A stretch of 64,000 nucleotides of DNA, taken from contig NZ_VOAY01000004.1 of the NCBI RefSeq assembly GCF_008369125.1, positions 62,001 through 126,000 on the forward strand. The letters are read 5' to 3'. Both the position numbers and the translations under genes were made by a program. Origin of the DNA: Allopusillimonas sp008369125. GTDB taxonomy: Bacteria > Pseudomonadota > Gammaproteobacteria > Burkholderiales > Burkholderiaceae_B. The notes beneath the pieces are model-generated. The model saw only the letters and a program-made list of their open reading frames with translations, was not told the DNA's origin and searched no databases. Of this stretch, positions 34,978 through 43,475 are shown in pieces; position 1 is the stretch's first letter; every line of letters starts with the position of its first letter.

Positions 34978-35877
34978 ATGCACTTTAAAACTGTTGCGCT
35001 CATCGGCCGACACCAGGATACAGGCCTGGACGCCCCTCTGCGTCAGCTGGCGGCAATGCTGCAGCATGCAGGCTGCACAGTACTGCTCGAGGCCGAAACA
35101 GCCCGCAACACAGGCATCACAGAGCTTACCCTGGCTTCTTATGAAGACATAGGCCAACGCGCTGACCTCGCCGTGGTAATGGGCGGCGACGGCACCATGT
35201 TGGGTGCCGCCCGCAAGCTCGCCCATAGTAACGTGGCGCTAATCGGCATCAACCATGGCCGCCTGGGGTTTATTACAGACATCCCGCTGCACAATGCCAA
35301 CGACGCCCTGGCCAGCGTTATCAACGGTCAGTTTGAATCTGAAGACCGGGTGCTGCTTGAAGGGCGGGTAACCCGAGAGGGCGAAACCCTGTTTTCTGGT
35401 CTTGCCCTTAATGACGTGGTGCTCAACCGCGCAGGTCGGGGCGGCATGATAGAGGTTCGCATCGAGTTCAACGGCGTCTTCATGTATAGCCAGCGTGCCG
35501 ACGGCCTGATCGTGGCCACACCAACTGGGTCTACGGCATATTCACTGTCGGCGAACGGCCCGGTGGTCTACCCTGACCTCAACGCCATTTTGCTGGTGCC
35601 GGTGGCGCCTCAAACGCTTTCAAACCGCCCTATCGTGTTGCCCGATACCGGCACACTCACGCTCACCATTACCGCCCTCGGCCGCGTAGAATCGGGCGCT
35701 AGCGTGCATTTTGACATGCAAACATGGTCTGATTGCCAGGCCGGCGATCAACTTGATGTGCGCCGGGCAGAACACACTGTGCGCTTCATCCACCCCACCG
35801 GTTACAGTTTCTTTTCGACGCTGCGTCGCAAACTGCACTGGAATCACATGCCCCAACCTTCGGACGAGGCCGAGTAA
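34978..35877 (+). CDS. nadK: NAD kinase
   Basis: The protein has 299 residues. It phosphorylates NAD to NADP. The family motif VVMGGDGTMLGAARKL (GGDGT at 69-73) and the second motif GLIVATPTGSTAYSLSANGP are intact; NHGRLGFITDI lies between. A possible -10 (TATAAT, 34927-34932) lies upstream, without a clear -35. It is divergent from hrcA and followed 3 bp later by recN, the usual order in this group. Confidence 0.97.
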   Translation: MHFKTVALIGRHQDTGLDAPLRQLAAMLQHAGCTVLLEAETARNTGITELTLASYEDIGQRADLAVVMGGDGTMLGAARKLAHSNVALIGINHGRLGFITDIPLHNANDALASVINGQFESEDRVLLEGRVTREGETLFSGLALNDVVLNRAGRGGMIEVRIEFNGVFMYSQRADGLIVATPTGSTAYSLSANGPVVYPDLNAILLVPVAPQTLSNRPIVLPDTGTLTLTITALGRVESGASVHFDMQTWSDCQAGDQLDVRRAEHTVRFIHPTGYSFFSTLRRKLHWNHMPQPSDEAE

Positions 35878-35880
35878 ACC

Positions 35881-37533
35881 ATGCTGCGCACCCTGCATAT
35901 ACGTGATTTTGTCATTGTCGATGAGGCGGAGCTACATTTTGACGCCGGGTTTACTGTGTTCTCAGGCGAAACAGGTGCGGGCAAGTCCATACTTGTCGAT
36001 GCGTTGTCACTGGCCCTTGGCGCCCGCGGTGATGTAGGCGTGCTGCGTGAAGGCTCAGCACGGGCTGACATTACCGCCATTTTTGATCCCCCCGCCTCGG
36101 TGCAAAGTTGGCTGCAAGAACGCGAGCTTCTGTCAGACGATGGCTTACTGCTGCGACGCGTCATCGACGCGCAAGGCCGCAGCCGGGCGTTTATCAATGG
36201 CATCCCGGTAGCACTGGGCCAACTGCGCGAAGTCGGCGAGTATCTCGTTGACATTCATGGGCAACATGCCCATCAAAGCCTGCTTAAGGCGTCCAGCCAG
36301 CGTGCACTGCTTGACGCTCAGGGCGGTCATTCAGACCTGGCCCGCGAGGTGCAGCAGGCCTGGCAAACATGGCACGACGCACGCAAGAAACTCGATGATG
36401 CAAGGCAGAATGCAGCAGCGCTGCAAGAAGAACGCGAGCGGATCGAGTGGAGGCTCGCAGAACTCGATCGCCTAGCTCTGCAGCCAGACGAGTGGGAAGC
36501 ACTGGGTATCGAACACAGCCGTCTGGCGCACGCCCAGGCCCTTCTTGATGGCGCGGCCCACGCGCTGTCAGCACTCGACGACGAGCAAGGCGCAGCCCGC
36601 CAGGCACTGACCGCAGCCGCACACCACATACAGCCTCTATTGCGCCATGACACGCACTTGCAAAGCGTTTACGACGCCATTGACTCAGCGCGTATCGGCA
36701 TCGATGAGGCGGTATCCGACCTCAACAGCTATCTTGACCGCGTCGAACTCGACCCCGACCGACTTGCGCAGGCAGAGCAACGACTTGCCGCCATTTTTGA
36801 AATGGCGCGCAAATTCAGCGTTGAGCCTGGCGAACTGCCCAGCTTGCGTGACGACCTGCAGCAACAACTCGATGCCAGTCAGTCAGCGGCCGACACCAAA
36901 ACGCTCGAGGCAAATGAGCAGGCGGCTGCGGCTCAGTACAACGAGCTGGCGGCGCGCCTGAGCAAGGCCAGACAAAAAATCGGCAAAACGCTGGCAAAAC
37001 GCGTGAGCGAAGCCATGCAAACCCTATCCATGCAGGGCGGGCGTTTCGATGTAACGCTTTCACCATGTACAGCCGGTCCGCATGGCACCGAAAATGTCGA
37101 ATTTCTAGTTGCAGGCCATGCAGGCACCAGCCTGCGCCCGCTCGCCAAAGTGGCGTCGGGTGGCGAACTTGCTCGTATTTCGCTGGCACTGTCAGTCATA
37201 GCAAGCCAGGCAGCCCGGGTGCCAACGCTTATTTTTGACGAAGTGGACACCGGCATAGGAGGCGCTGTGGCCGAAGTGGTCGGGCGGCTTCTGCGTACCC
37301 TGGGTGAACGACACCAAGTGCTGTGCGTAACCCACCTGCCGCAAGTGGCTGCCCGAGGCATGCACCACTATGAAGTACGCAAAAACACCGGCAACAACGG
37401 CACCGTGTCAACCATCGAAATGCTGGATGACGCGGGCCGTGTAACCGAAGTGGCACGCATGCTTGGGGGCTTGAAAATTACCGACACCACCCGCACGCAT
37501 GCACGCGAAATGCTAGAAAGCCAGGCTAACTAA
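35881..37533 (+). CDS. recN: DNA repair protein RecN
   Basis: The protein has 550 residues. It is an SMC-like ATPase acting early in double-strand break repair. Walker A is GETGAGKS (29-36); the DIHGQHAHQSLL motif follows near residue 125. A long coiled-coil middle (~residues 160-370) leads to the ABC signature region VASGGELARISLAL and the Walker B LIFDEVDTGIGG. It is in an operon with nadK and convergent with fur, with a gap of only ~20 bp. Confidence 0.98.
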   Translation: MLRTLHIRDFVIVDEAELHFDAGFTVFSGETGAGKSILVDALSLALGARGDVGVLREGSARADITAIFDPPASVQSWLQERELLSDDGLLLRRVIDAQGRSRAFINGIPVALGQLREVGEYLVDIHGQHAHQSLLKASSQRALLDAQGGHSDLAREVQQAWQTWHDARKKLDDARQNAAALQEERERIEWRLAELDRLALQPDEWEALGIEHSRLAHAQALLDGAAHALSALDDEQGAARQALTAAAHHIQPLLRHDTHLQSVYDAIDSARIGIDEAVSDLNSYLDRVELDPDRLAQAEQRLAAIFEMARKFSVEPGELPSLRDDLQQQLDASQSAADTKTLEANEQAAAAQYNELAARLSKARQKIGKTLAKRVSEAMQTLSMQGGRFDVTLSPCTAGPHGTENVEFLVAGHAGTSLRPLAKVASGGELARISLALSVIASQAARVPTLIFDEVDTGIGGAVAEVVGRLLRTLGERHQVLCVTHLPQVAARGMHHYEVRKNTGNNGTVSTIEMLDDAGRVTEVARMLGGLKITDTTRTHAREMLESQAN

Positions 37534-37553
37534 CCAGCCTTTATGACAGCAGA

Positions 37554-38003
37554 TCAGGCGTGGCTCTTAACCTGCTGCTGCCCTTTGGGCTTGGCCTGAC
37601 ATTTGGGGCACACGCCGTACAACAGCATGGTGTGGGTATCAAGCGTATACCCGTGTTCATCAGCCACTTTGTGTTGGCGTTTTTCGATTTCGGTGTCGGT
37701 AAACTCTTCAACTGTGCCACAGATGGTGCAGATGAGGTGATCATGATGATCGCCGTCGTTTAGTTCGAAAACGGCCTTGCCTCCATCAAACTGGCTGCGC
37801 ACCAGTATGCCGGCCTGCTCAAATTGCGTGAGTACGCGGTATACCGTTGCAAGCCCGATATCGACCTCTTCGGCGATAAGGGTGCGATAGATGTCTTCGG
37901 CGCTTTGATGCCGCTCATCAGCCCTGCGGAAAATGTCAAGAATCTTGAGGCGGGGAAAAGTCGCCTTCAAGCCCATATTTTTCAATTCAGTTTGATCGCT
38001 CAT
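37554..38003 (-). CDS. fur: Ferric uptake regulator Fur
   Basis: The protein has 149 residues. Fur is the Fe2+-responsive repressor of iron-uptake genes. The winged helix (LKATFPRLKILDIF, LATVYRVLTQFEQAGI) is followed by the metal-binding His cluster DGDHHDHLIC (86-92) and two CxxC pairs (C92/C95, C132/C135) for the structural zinc. It is divergent from bamE. A Fur-box-like site appears elsewhere in the window at 48634-48652. Confidence 0.97.
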   Translation of the reverse strand: MSDQTELKNMGLKATFPRLKILDIFRRADERHQSAEDIYRTLIAEEVDIGLATVYRVLTQFEQAGILVRSQFDGGKAVFELNDGDHHDHLICTICGTVEEFTDTEIEKRQHKVADEHGYTLDTHTMLLYGVCPKCQAKPKGQQQVKSHA

Positions 38004-38106
38004 GGCTAAAAATGTCTCTGGCAGTAATGAATCAACTGCGGATGCGGGCAGAATGCCGAGCAGCCGAGGCCGACTGACGTTATTATGCGTCTATTCTTAA
38101 AGCTTT

Positions 38107-38871
38107 ATGATAACGGTTTTATTCGATATGGATAAACAGGGGCGCTTTGTGCTGACATCTGCTAAACCTTATTTCGCTGTACTACGCACAGGCCTTGCGG
38201 CTGGCGTACTGGCAACGGCCCTCGTGGCCTGCGGTTCCTCCAACTGGGGTTTCCCATACCGTCCTAACGTGCAACAGGGCAACTGGATCACTTCCGAGCA
38301 GGTTGCACAACTGCAGTCCGGCATGAGCCGCGAACAGGTGCGCTACGTTCTGGGCACACCCACACTGCAAGACATCTTTCGCACCGACCGCTGGGATTAC
38401 CCTTTCTACAACAAGCCTGGCTACGGTAAAGCAGAGCAGCGTCGCTTCACCGTCTGGTTTGAGGGCGATAGCCTGGTGCGCTGGGCTGGCGACGAGCAAC
38501 CTGATCGCCAGCCATTTGAAAAAGCCGATACTGGCATGACGGCCCGTGAGGGTGCCTCGCCTGCCAAAGAAAACACCACGACGGCTCAACCAGCAGGTGC
38601 GTCGTCCGCCGACACCCAGGCCTTGCCCATAGACTCAGGAAAGCAGTACACCCCATCGGGCATCACAGGCCAAGATCTCGGCACGTCTGGCTTGCCATCG
38701 TTGTCGGCTCAAGGGGCCAAAGACGAATCAGGCGAAAGCAAACAAGATGCTACGACTACAGACGAGCAAGCCCAACAGCCCAGACGCCGTCTCAATATTT
38801 TTGAGAACACGCAACCTGCCGTGCCAGGCGCCCCCTCCGCAGGTCGCAACGAACCTGAACCTTTACGCTAA
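38107..38871 (+). CDS. bamE: Outer membrane assembly lipoprotein BamE with long C-terminal extension
   Basis: BamE is an accessory lipoprotein of the beta-barrel assembly machine. The lipobox is LATALVAC-GSS (Cys42 from the first ATG). The SmpA/OmlA domain follows (GNWITSEQVAQLQSGMSREQ, VLGTPTLQDIFRTDRWDYPF, RFTVWFEGDSLVRW). After about residue 140 come ~110 residues of low-complexity Ala/Thr/Gln/Glu sequence not found in the 113-residue E. coli protein. Start choice is open: ATG at 38107 or 38128, or GTG at 38149, which alone has an AGGGG upstream and would give a more normal signal peptide. Confidence 0.93.
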   Translation: MITVLFDMDKQGRFVLTSAKPYFAVLRTGLAAGVLATALVACGSSNWGFPYRPNVQQGNWITSEQVAQLQSGMSREQVRYVLGTPTLQDIFRTDRWDYPFYNKPGYGKAEQRRFTVWFEGDSLVRWAGDEQPDRQPFEKADTGMTAREGASPAKENTTTAQPAGASSADTQALPIDSGKQYTPSGITGQDLGTSGLPSLSAQGAKDESGESKQDATTTDEQAQQPRRRLNIFENTQPAVPGAPSAGRNEPEPLR

Positions 38872-38880
38872 GAGGACGCC

Positions 38881-39672
38881 ATGCGCATAGCCATTGCAGG
38901 AGCCAGCGGCCGAATGGGCCACATGCTGATCGAAGCCGTGCTTCAAAGCCCCGACCTTGACCTGGTCGCCGCACTTGATCATGCGGGCTCATCCGCTTTG
39001 GGACAAGATGCCGGTGCCTTTCTGGGGCAAGATACCGGCGTTGCCATCTCTGACGACCTGAATCAGTTGGCCAACGCTGACTGCCTTATTGATTTTACTC
39101 GCCCTGAAGGCACGCTTGCCCACCTGCAGGCCTGCATCAAGCATGGCACCAAATGCGTTATCGGCACCACAGGCTTTGACGAACAGGGCAAACAAGCCAT
39201 ACACGCTGCTAGCCAAAAAATCGCCATCGTCTTCGCGCCCAACATGAGTGTTGGCGTCAATGCCACGTTAAAGCTACTCGACATGGCTGCCCGCCTGCTG
39301 AACCACGGTTACGACGTCGAGGTTTTCGAGGCTCATCATCGCAACAAGGTTGATGCACCATCGGGCACAGCGCTGGCCATGGGCGATGCGGTTGCATCAG
39401 CCTGGGGCAAAAAACTCGACGACATCGCTGACTGGGCCCGACACGGTGAAACCGGCGCCCGCGAAGACGGCCACATCGGGTTTTCTGTAATGCGCGGAGG
39501 CGACATCGTCGGTGATCACACGGTGTATTTCTGCGGCATGGGCGAACGCATAGAAATCACCCACCGCTCCAGCAGTCGGGCCACTTATGCCCAAGGCAGC
39601 CTGCGCGCCGCACGTTATCTGGCACGCAAAGAGTTCGGGCTGTTTGATATGCACGACGTGTTGGCGACCTGA
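38881..39672 (+). CDS. dapB: 4-Hydroxy-tetrahydrodipicolinate reductase DapB
   Basis: The protein has 263 residues, a normal length. DapB is the second dedicated enzyme of lysine/diaminopimelate synthesis. The dinucleotide-binding motif GASGRMG (8-14), the CVIGTTGF segment and the active-site EAHHRNKVDAPSGTAL are intact. It starts 9 bp after bamE with AAGAGGA upstream, so it is probably cotranscribed with it. A hairpin follows. Confidence 0.98.
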   Translation: MRIAIAGASGRMGHMLIEAVLQSPDLDLVAALDHAGSSALGQDAGAFLGQDTGVAISDDLNQLANADCLIDFTRPEGTLAHLQACIKHGTKCVIGTTGFDEQGKQAIHAASQKIAIVFAPNMSVGVNATLKLLDMAARLLNHGYDVEVFEAHHRNKVDAPSGTALAMGDAVASAWGKKLDDIADWARHGETGAREDGHIGFSVMRGGDIVGDHTVYFCGMGERIEITHRSSSRATYAQGSLRAARYLARKEFGLFDMHDVLAT

Positions 39673-40006
39673 GCAACTTTGGGGCCAAGGCCGGCAGATG
39701 ATGCAAATCTGCCGGTTCGGCCTCCAGCGGGGCAACGGCGTGCCACACTGAACAACACGCCAGGAGCCTCAGCTGTTCTTCATACACCATGCGCTAACTA
39801 CGGGCTCGCCATGCGGCGGAGTCGACTCGGGCGTTTCAGGCCAGCAGTTTTCTAACGCCAGCATTGAACCTGATACGCCACGCAGTCGTCTACCTAGGAG
39901 CTCGCCTGCCAACTACTTGTTGGCACAGCCCAGCACGCGCTCTTTGCGCGGCACACGGCAAGCAGCAGGCGACACCAAGGCTGTGTGCCAACTTTGCCAC
40001 GGCCAT
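39673..40006. other. Gene-free convergent gap between dapB and murB
   Basis: No convincing gene was seen. A 9-bp hairpin CCGGCAGAT (39691-39699) with ATCTGCCGG (39707-39715) lies 18 bp after the dapB stop and may terminate transcription, although it lacks a T tract. Confidence 0.5.
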
Positions 40007-41029
40007 TTAGCTTACCGTCACAGGCTCCTGCTCAAGCGTCACGCCAAATTTATTTTGGATGTCAATTTTGATGGCATCAGCCAGTGCAGCGACATCGGCG
40101 GCAGTAGCCCCCCCTTTGTTTACAAGCACCAGCGCCTGGCGGTCATGCACTGCCATAGGCCCCCTGTTTCGACCCTTCCAGCCAGCCCGATCTATCAACC
40201 AGCCAGCGGCTAGTTTGCAGTGTAGGCCGTCTTCCATGGGGTAAGACACCATGTCGGGGTAGGCGGCAAGAAGCCCTTCGCGCATTTCCAGCGACACAAT
40301 CGGGTTCTTGAAGAAGCTGCCTGCATTGCCCAGCACGGCCGGGTCAGGCAGCTTTTGACGCCTTATGTCGCAGACCGCATCAAACACCTGTTTTGCGCTG
40401 CGCGGCGCGGCACCAACGACAAGCCCCGGATAGCGTTGCAGATCGGGGTACCCCAGCACCGGACGCCAGGGCTTGGGCAAACGAAAACGCACCGCCACGA
40501 TCAACCATCGACCGGGCTTCGACTGCTTGAAAACACTGTTGCGATATGAAAACCCGCAATCTTGTGCGCGCATGTGCATTAGTTGCTGCGTTTGCATATC
40601 CCACGCGGTAAGGCTGTCAAAACGCTGATCAAGCTCGACACCATAGGCACCGATATTTTGCACCGGTGCCGCCCCGACCGTACCCGGAATCAAGGCCAGA
40701 TTCTCAAGCCCCCACCAGCCCTTTTCGACGCAGTGTTGGACAAACTCATGCCAGTTTTCACCCGCCTGCGCTTCTACAATAAAGGCGTCAGGCCTTTCTT
40801 CGAGCAACTGGATACCCCGCGTTTCTACCTTGATGACGAGACAATCAAGCTGGGAAGCCAACACCACATTGCTGCCACCGCCAAGCACAAATATGCTGGA
40901 ATAATCACCAGCCAGCGTGGAGATCGATGGAAGTTGCTCCTGTGATTGAAAGCGCACCAAGGCATGCGCACGCGCGCTCAGCCCCAGTGTGTTGAAAGCG
41001 GTAAGGTCTTGCTCTGAAGTTTGCAGCAT
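40007..41029 (-). CDS. murB: UDP-N-acetylenolpyruvoylglucosamine reductase MurB
   Basis: The protein has 340 residues from the ATG at 41029 (MLQTSEQDLTAFNTLGLSAR), where homology-like sequence begins. It makes UDP-N-acetylmuramic acid for peptidoglycan, using FAD and NADPH. Motifs: FVLGGGSNVVLA (FAD site), IPGTVGAAPVQNIGAYGVEL, the SYRNSVFK segment with the active-site Tyr/Arg neighbourhood, and the Ser-containing GNAGSFFKNPIVS. The length matches type I MurB. No strong ribosome-binding site precedes the start. Confidence 0.96.
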   Translation of the reverse strand: MLQTSEQDLTAFNTLGLSARAHALVRFQSQEQLPSISTLAGDYSSIFVLGGGSNVVLASQLDCLVIKVETRGIQLLEERPDAFIVEAQAGENWHEFVQHCVEKGWWGLENLALIPGTVGAAPVQNIGAYGVELDQRFDSLTAWDMQTQQLMHMRAQDCGFSYRNSVFKQSKPGRWLIVAVRFRLPKPWRPVLGYPDLQRYPGLVVGAAPRSAKQVFDAVCDIRRQKLPDPAVLGNAGSFFKNPIVSLEMREGLLAAYPDMVSYPMEDGLHCKLAAGWLIDRAGWKGRNRGPMAVHDRQALVLVNKGGATAADVAALADAIKIDIQNKFGVTLEQEPVTVS

Positions 41030-41341
41030 TGCCAGACAGATAAAGGTTAACCGGCCATGGCCGGAAAAAACATAAGCATACCCTGCCCGCTCCTTCGCCT
41101 GCAGCCACAAAGGCCCTTCGCTTAGAAAGCGGGCACCCGCTGCGCTAACGCCGCTTAATTCCTAGTCTTAACACCTGTGATGCAGCCCTAAGGTGATATT
41201 CTCGCCCCGTATTCCAGCCAGTCTGGGGTCGGTATCCCACACACTTTTCACCTTGATTTGCACAAGCTGAAAAAATACCCTAAAATGCGATCCTCCTTTC
41301 GAAACATAGTTAACTTGCTAATTCGAAAGAGCAACATCAAC

Positions 41342-41417
41342 GCGGGAATAGCTCAGCTGGTAGAGCGCAACCTTGCCAAGGTTGAGGTCGCGAGTTCGAG
41401 CCTCGTTTCCCGCTCCA
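41342..41417 (+). tRNA. tRNA-Gly (anticodon GCC), copy 1
   Basis: A 76-nt gene with encoded CCA. The acceptor GCGGGAA pairs with TTCCCGC. The anticodon loop reads CTTGCCAAG and the T loop GTTCGAG. It differs from the copy at 47144 at two positions, one in the D loop and one in the T arm. Confidence 0.97.
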
Positions 41418-41423
41418 AAATTC

Positions 41424-41457
41424 TTGTTTATGGGCACTCTTCAACGTCCATAAACAA
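41424..41457 (+). other. Hairpin just downstream of tRNA-Gly copy 1
   Basis: TTGTTTATGG (41424-41433) pairs exactly with CCATAAACAA (41448-41457), 14-nt loop, 6 nt after the tRNA CCA end. It may serve processing; the real terminator follows. Confidence 0.45.
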
Positions 41458-41460
41458 TTG

Positions 41461-41496
41461 AAAAAAGGCCAAAACTTTACGTTTTGGCTTTTTTTT
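41461..41496 (+). terminator. Terminator of tRNA-Gly copy 1
   Basis: GCCAAAAC (41468-41475) pairs with GTTTTGGC (41481-41488), followed by a run of eight T and preceded by a run of A. Confidence 0.85.
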
Positions 41497-41599
41497 CGTC
41501 TAACAGAACCCATTGCCTGCCGTCTACCGCTATGAAATTCGAAGCTATTTATGGCTCGCTTTTCAACGAAGGGGTGATAGTTACCATAGACACCCCCAC

Positions 41600-41803
41600 T
41601 TTTACGCTAGGCGGATTGACCTACCTGCACTGCCCAGACCAGCGTACAGCCGCGATCCCGATGACGATGTGTTTATCTACACTGGCATGCATGGCAAGGC
41701 CGAATGGCTAATCAGTGGCGACAAGGATTTGCTGTAGCTTCCACCTGCTGACTGGGGGTTTGAAATCTTGTCGCCAACACAATCTTTAGAAAGGTTGAAT
41801 TAC
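41600..41803 (+). pseudogene. Remnant of a PIN-domain (VapC-like) toxin
   Basis: One frame reads SRDPDDDVFIYTGMHGKAEW, then LISGDKDLL, a TAG at 41735-41737, then LPPADWGFEILSPTQSLERL. This is the C-terminal half of PIN-family toxins: acidic D-P-x-D-D cluster, G-x-x-E-x-L-I-S-G-D-K-D-L-L, and the 'I-x-x-P-x-x-F-L' end. The N-terminal half with the first catalytic Asp is absent and no antitoxin gene is seen. It lies between the tRNA-Gly terminator and the paralogue array, in a region of decayed sequence. Confidence 0.65.
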
Positions 41804-41950
41804 CTCATCAATCCTTCAGGGCTGCGCCTAACGCTTAGCGTAAATGAGAATTGATTTCGTTTACAAATTAAAATAATATGTGAAACGAGATTCAGAGGGG
41901 TGCTGGTGCACTGCTGGGATTTACTGTGTTATTCCCACAGCGATCTGGCC

Positions 41951-42079
41951 ATGGCTGAAAAAAAAGAATTTTATGGGATTACTTCTACCCCATGCCATTC
42001 CCTATCTGATTGGATGAAGATGGTACATGGAGACCTGTTTGAGGCGGCAGCACGGCGACATGACAACGACTTTGCCTGA
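41951..42079 (+). CDS. Possible 42-aa ORF upstream of the paralogue array
   Basis: It reads MAEKKEFYGITSTPCHSLSD and ends FEAAARRHDNDFA. The composition looks protein-like and the frame is open for ~30 more codons upstream, but there is no ribosome-binding site and no family was recognised. It may be the tail of a decayed gene. Confidence 0.2.
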   Translation: MAEKKEFYGITSTPCHSLSDWMKMVHGDLFEAAARRHDNDFA

Positions 42080-42137
42080 ATCAATACACCGTCAATGGAA
42101 CAGAATTCTCCACCCGTACAGATGAAGAGCCGTCTAA

Positions 42138-42695
42138 ATGAACGCAAAACTATTCTTCTCGTATCTTCCCTGGCTGCGCCTGCCGAAAGAAGTAATCCTC
42201 CAGAGGGGATTAGAAGAGGATTATGACGAAGAGCAAATCGTTGAAACTAGCCCCTTCAAAAGACCTCAACCTTTACCTTTAGATGGTGCCCCAGGGGAGA
42301 TTCTAGAACTGTTTCAAAACTATGATCTGTCGCGCATCAACATGCTGTGGACCATCTTTCTGCCCGAACCCAAGAAGGTCCTGGAAGGCTGGCAGTTCGC
42401 AACCATGTCCGAAGCCCGGCTTGTGCTGGTTCCTTCAGGGCGCATTGAGGCGTATAACGATCATCCGATCAAGGCTATCCATGGCGATAGCGAATATCTT
42501 GGGGCGTTAGCGGAGAGCATGGATGCCTACCTGGATGCCATGATCTGCGGAGCCATGATCGGAAAACACTTTGCTCCGGGCTTCGCCGACGACCCCGGCG
42601 TAAAAGAAAAACTCGAACCCGTTGTGCAGCTGTGCACCGTGCTCGCCGGCGGGCCAGAATACGAAGATTTCTGGGCCGGAGTGCTGGGGCTATGA
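42138..42695 (+). CDS. Array paralogue 1, unknown function (185 aa)
   Basis: It is the first of four tandem homologous genes. Shared features in order: FSYLPWLRLPKEVI at the N terminus, a variable stretch, YDLSRINMLWTIFLPEP near residue 70, a W-x-F-A-x-M segment, VLVPSGRIEAYNDHP near 110, MDAYLDAMICGAM near 140, and the ending KLEPVVQLCTVLAGG...FWAGVLGL. There is no signal peptide or membrane segment, so it is cytoplasmic. The 'GRIEAY ... LAESMDAYLDA' half recalls the C-terminal half of the SMI1/KNR4 (SUKH) immunity fold. That is my inference from pattern only. Confidence 0.75.
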   Translation: MNAKLFFSYLPWLRLPKEVILQRGLEEDYDEEQIVETSPFKRPQPLPLDGAPGEILELFQNYDLSRINMLWTIFLPEPKKVLEGWQFATMSEARLVLVPSGRIEAYNDHPIKAIHGDSEYLGALAESMDAYLDAMICGAMIGKHFAPGFADDPGVKEKLEPVVQLCTVLAGGPEYEDFWAGVLGL

Positions 42696-42696
42696 G

Positions 42697-42822
42697 ATGA
42701 ACGCAAAAGAGCGCACTTCTTGTCACGTTACGCCGGGCGCGCCCAGCTGTCCATTGCCCGGCGAATACAAAGTTATCAAGCAAACCACGTTTCTTATCGC
42801 TATCAAAAACGAGGCCACATGA
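42697..42822 (+). CDS. Vestigial array member (41 aa) between paralogues 1 and 2
   Basis: One base after the stop of paralogue 1 there is ATGAACGCAAAAGA, the same start context as the true start of paralogue 4 (44035), which also lies one base after a stop. The reading frame then diverges (ERTSCHVTPGAPSCPLPGEY) and ends with a TGA overlapping the paralogue 2 start (ATGA). It is either the remnant of a deleted copy or a short leader that couples translation to paralogue 2. Confidence 0.4.
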   Translation: MNAKERTSCHVTPGAPSCPLPGEYKVIKQTTFLIAIKNEAT

Positions 42823-43391
42823 ACGCAGAAAAATTCTTGTCCTACCTTCCCTGGCTGCGCCTGCCGAAAGAGGTCATCTCCCAAAAAGAGCTAGACGAAG
42901 AGTTTGATCACCAGCAAATTATCAGCACCACCCCTATCAACAGATCAGAGCTATTATTTCTGGATAATGCCCCAGACGATATCAGCGCGCTTTTCCGAAG
43001 CTACGATCTGTCAACCATCAACATGCTATGGACCACCTTCTTATCCGAGCCCACAAAGATTCCGGAAGGCTGGCATTTCGCGAATATGCCCCGAGCTCGG
43101 ATCGTGCGGGTGCCTTCCGGGCGTATTGAGAGCTATTTTTATCATCCTGACAAAGCCCTCAACGCCGAAGCAAAGTTTCTCGATGCGATAGCAAAAAATA
43201 TGGATGCCTACCTGGAGGCCTTGATCTGCGGCGCCATGGCGCGAAGACACGTTGTCCAGGGCTTCAGTGAAAAGCCTGATATCCAGGAAAAACTCGAACC
43301 CGTCGCTCAACTTTGCACCGTTCTGGCTGGCGGGGATGAATACAAAGAATTCTGGTTCGACGTAATAGGCGTTGGCGCGCAAGAGTGGTAA
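42819..43391 (+). CDS. Array paralogue 2, unknown function (190 aa)
   Basis: It starts at the ATG at 42819 (MNAEKFLSYLPWLRLPKEVI), with ACGAGG upstream, matching the other copies; the longer frame upstream is not part of the family. Family features: YDLSTINMLWTTFLSEPTKI, PEGWHFANMPRARIVRVPSG, RIESYFYHPDKA, NMDAYLEALICGAMARRH, KLEPVAQLCTVLAGGDEYKE. The C terminus has five extra residues (GAQEW). The charge and loop between YDLS and GRIE vary most among copies. Confidence 0.75.
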   Translation: MNAEKFLSYLPWLRLPKEVISQKELDEEFDHQQIISTTPINRSELLFLDNAPDDISALFRSYDLSTINMLWTTFLSEPTKIPEGWHFANMPRARIVRVPSGRIESYFYHPDKALNAEAKFLDAIAKNMDAYLEALICGAMARRHVVQGFSEKPDIQEKLEPVAQLCTVLAGGDEYKEFWFDVIGVGAQEW

Positions 43392-43475
43392 CGGGTGTAC
43401 GCAGCCATTGCTGTGTGACCACACTGCTGAATTCAACAAACCTGAGTTCGCTAACGTCAAAGATAAAGAGGCCGC

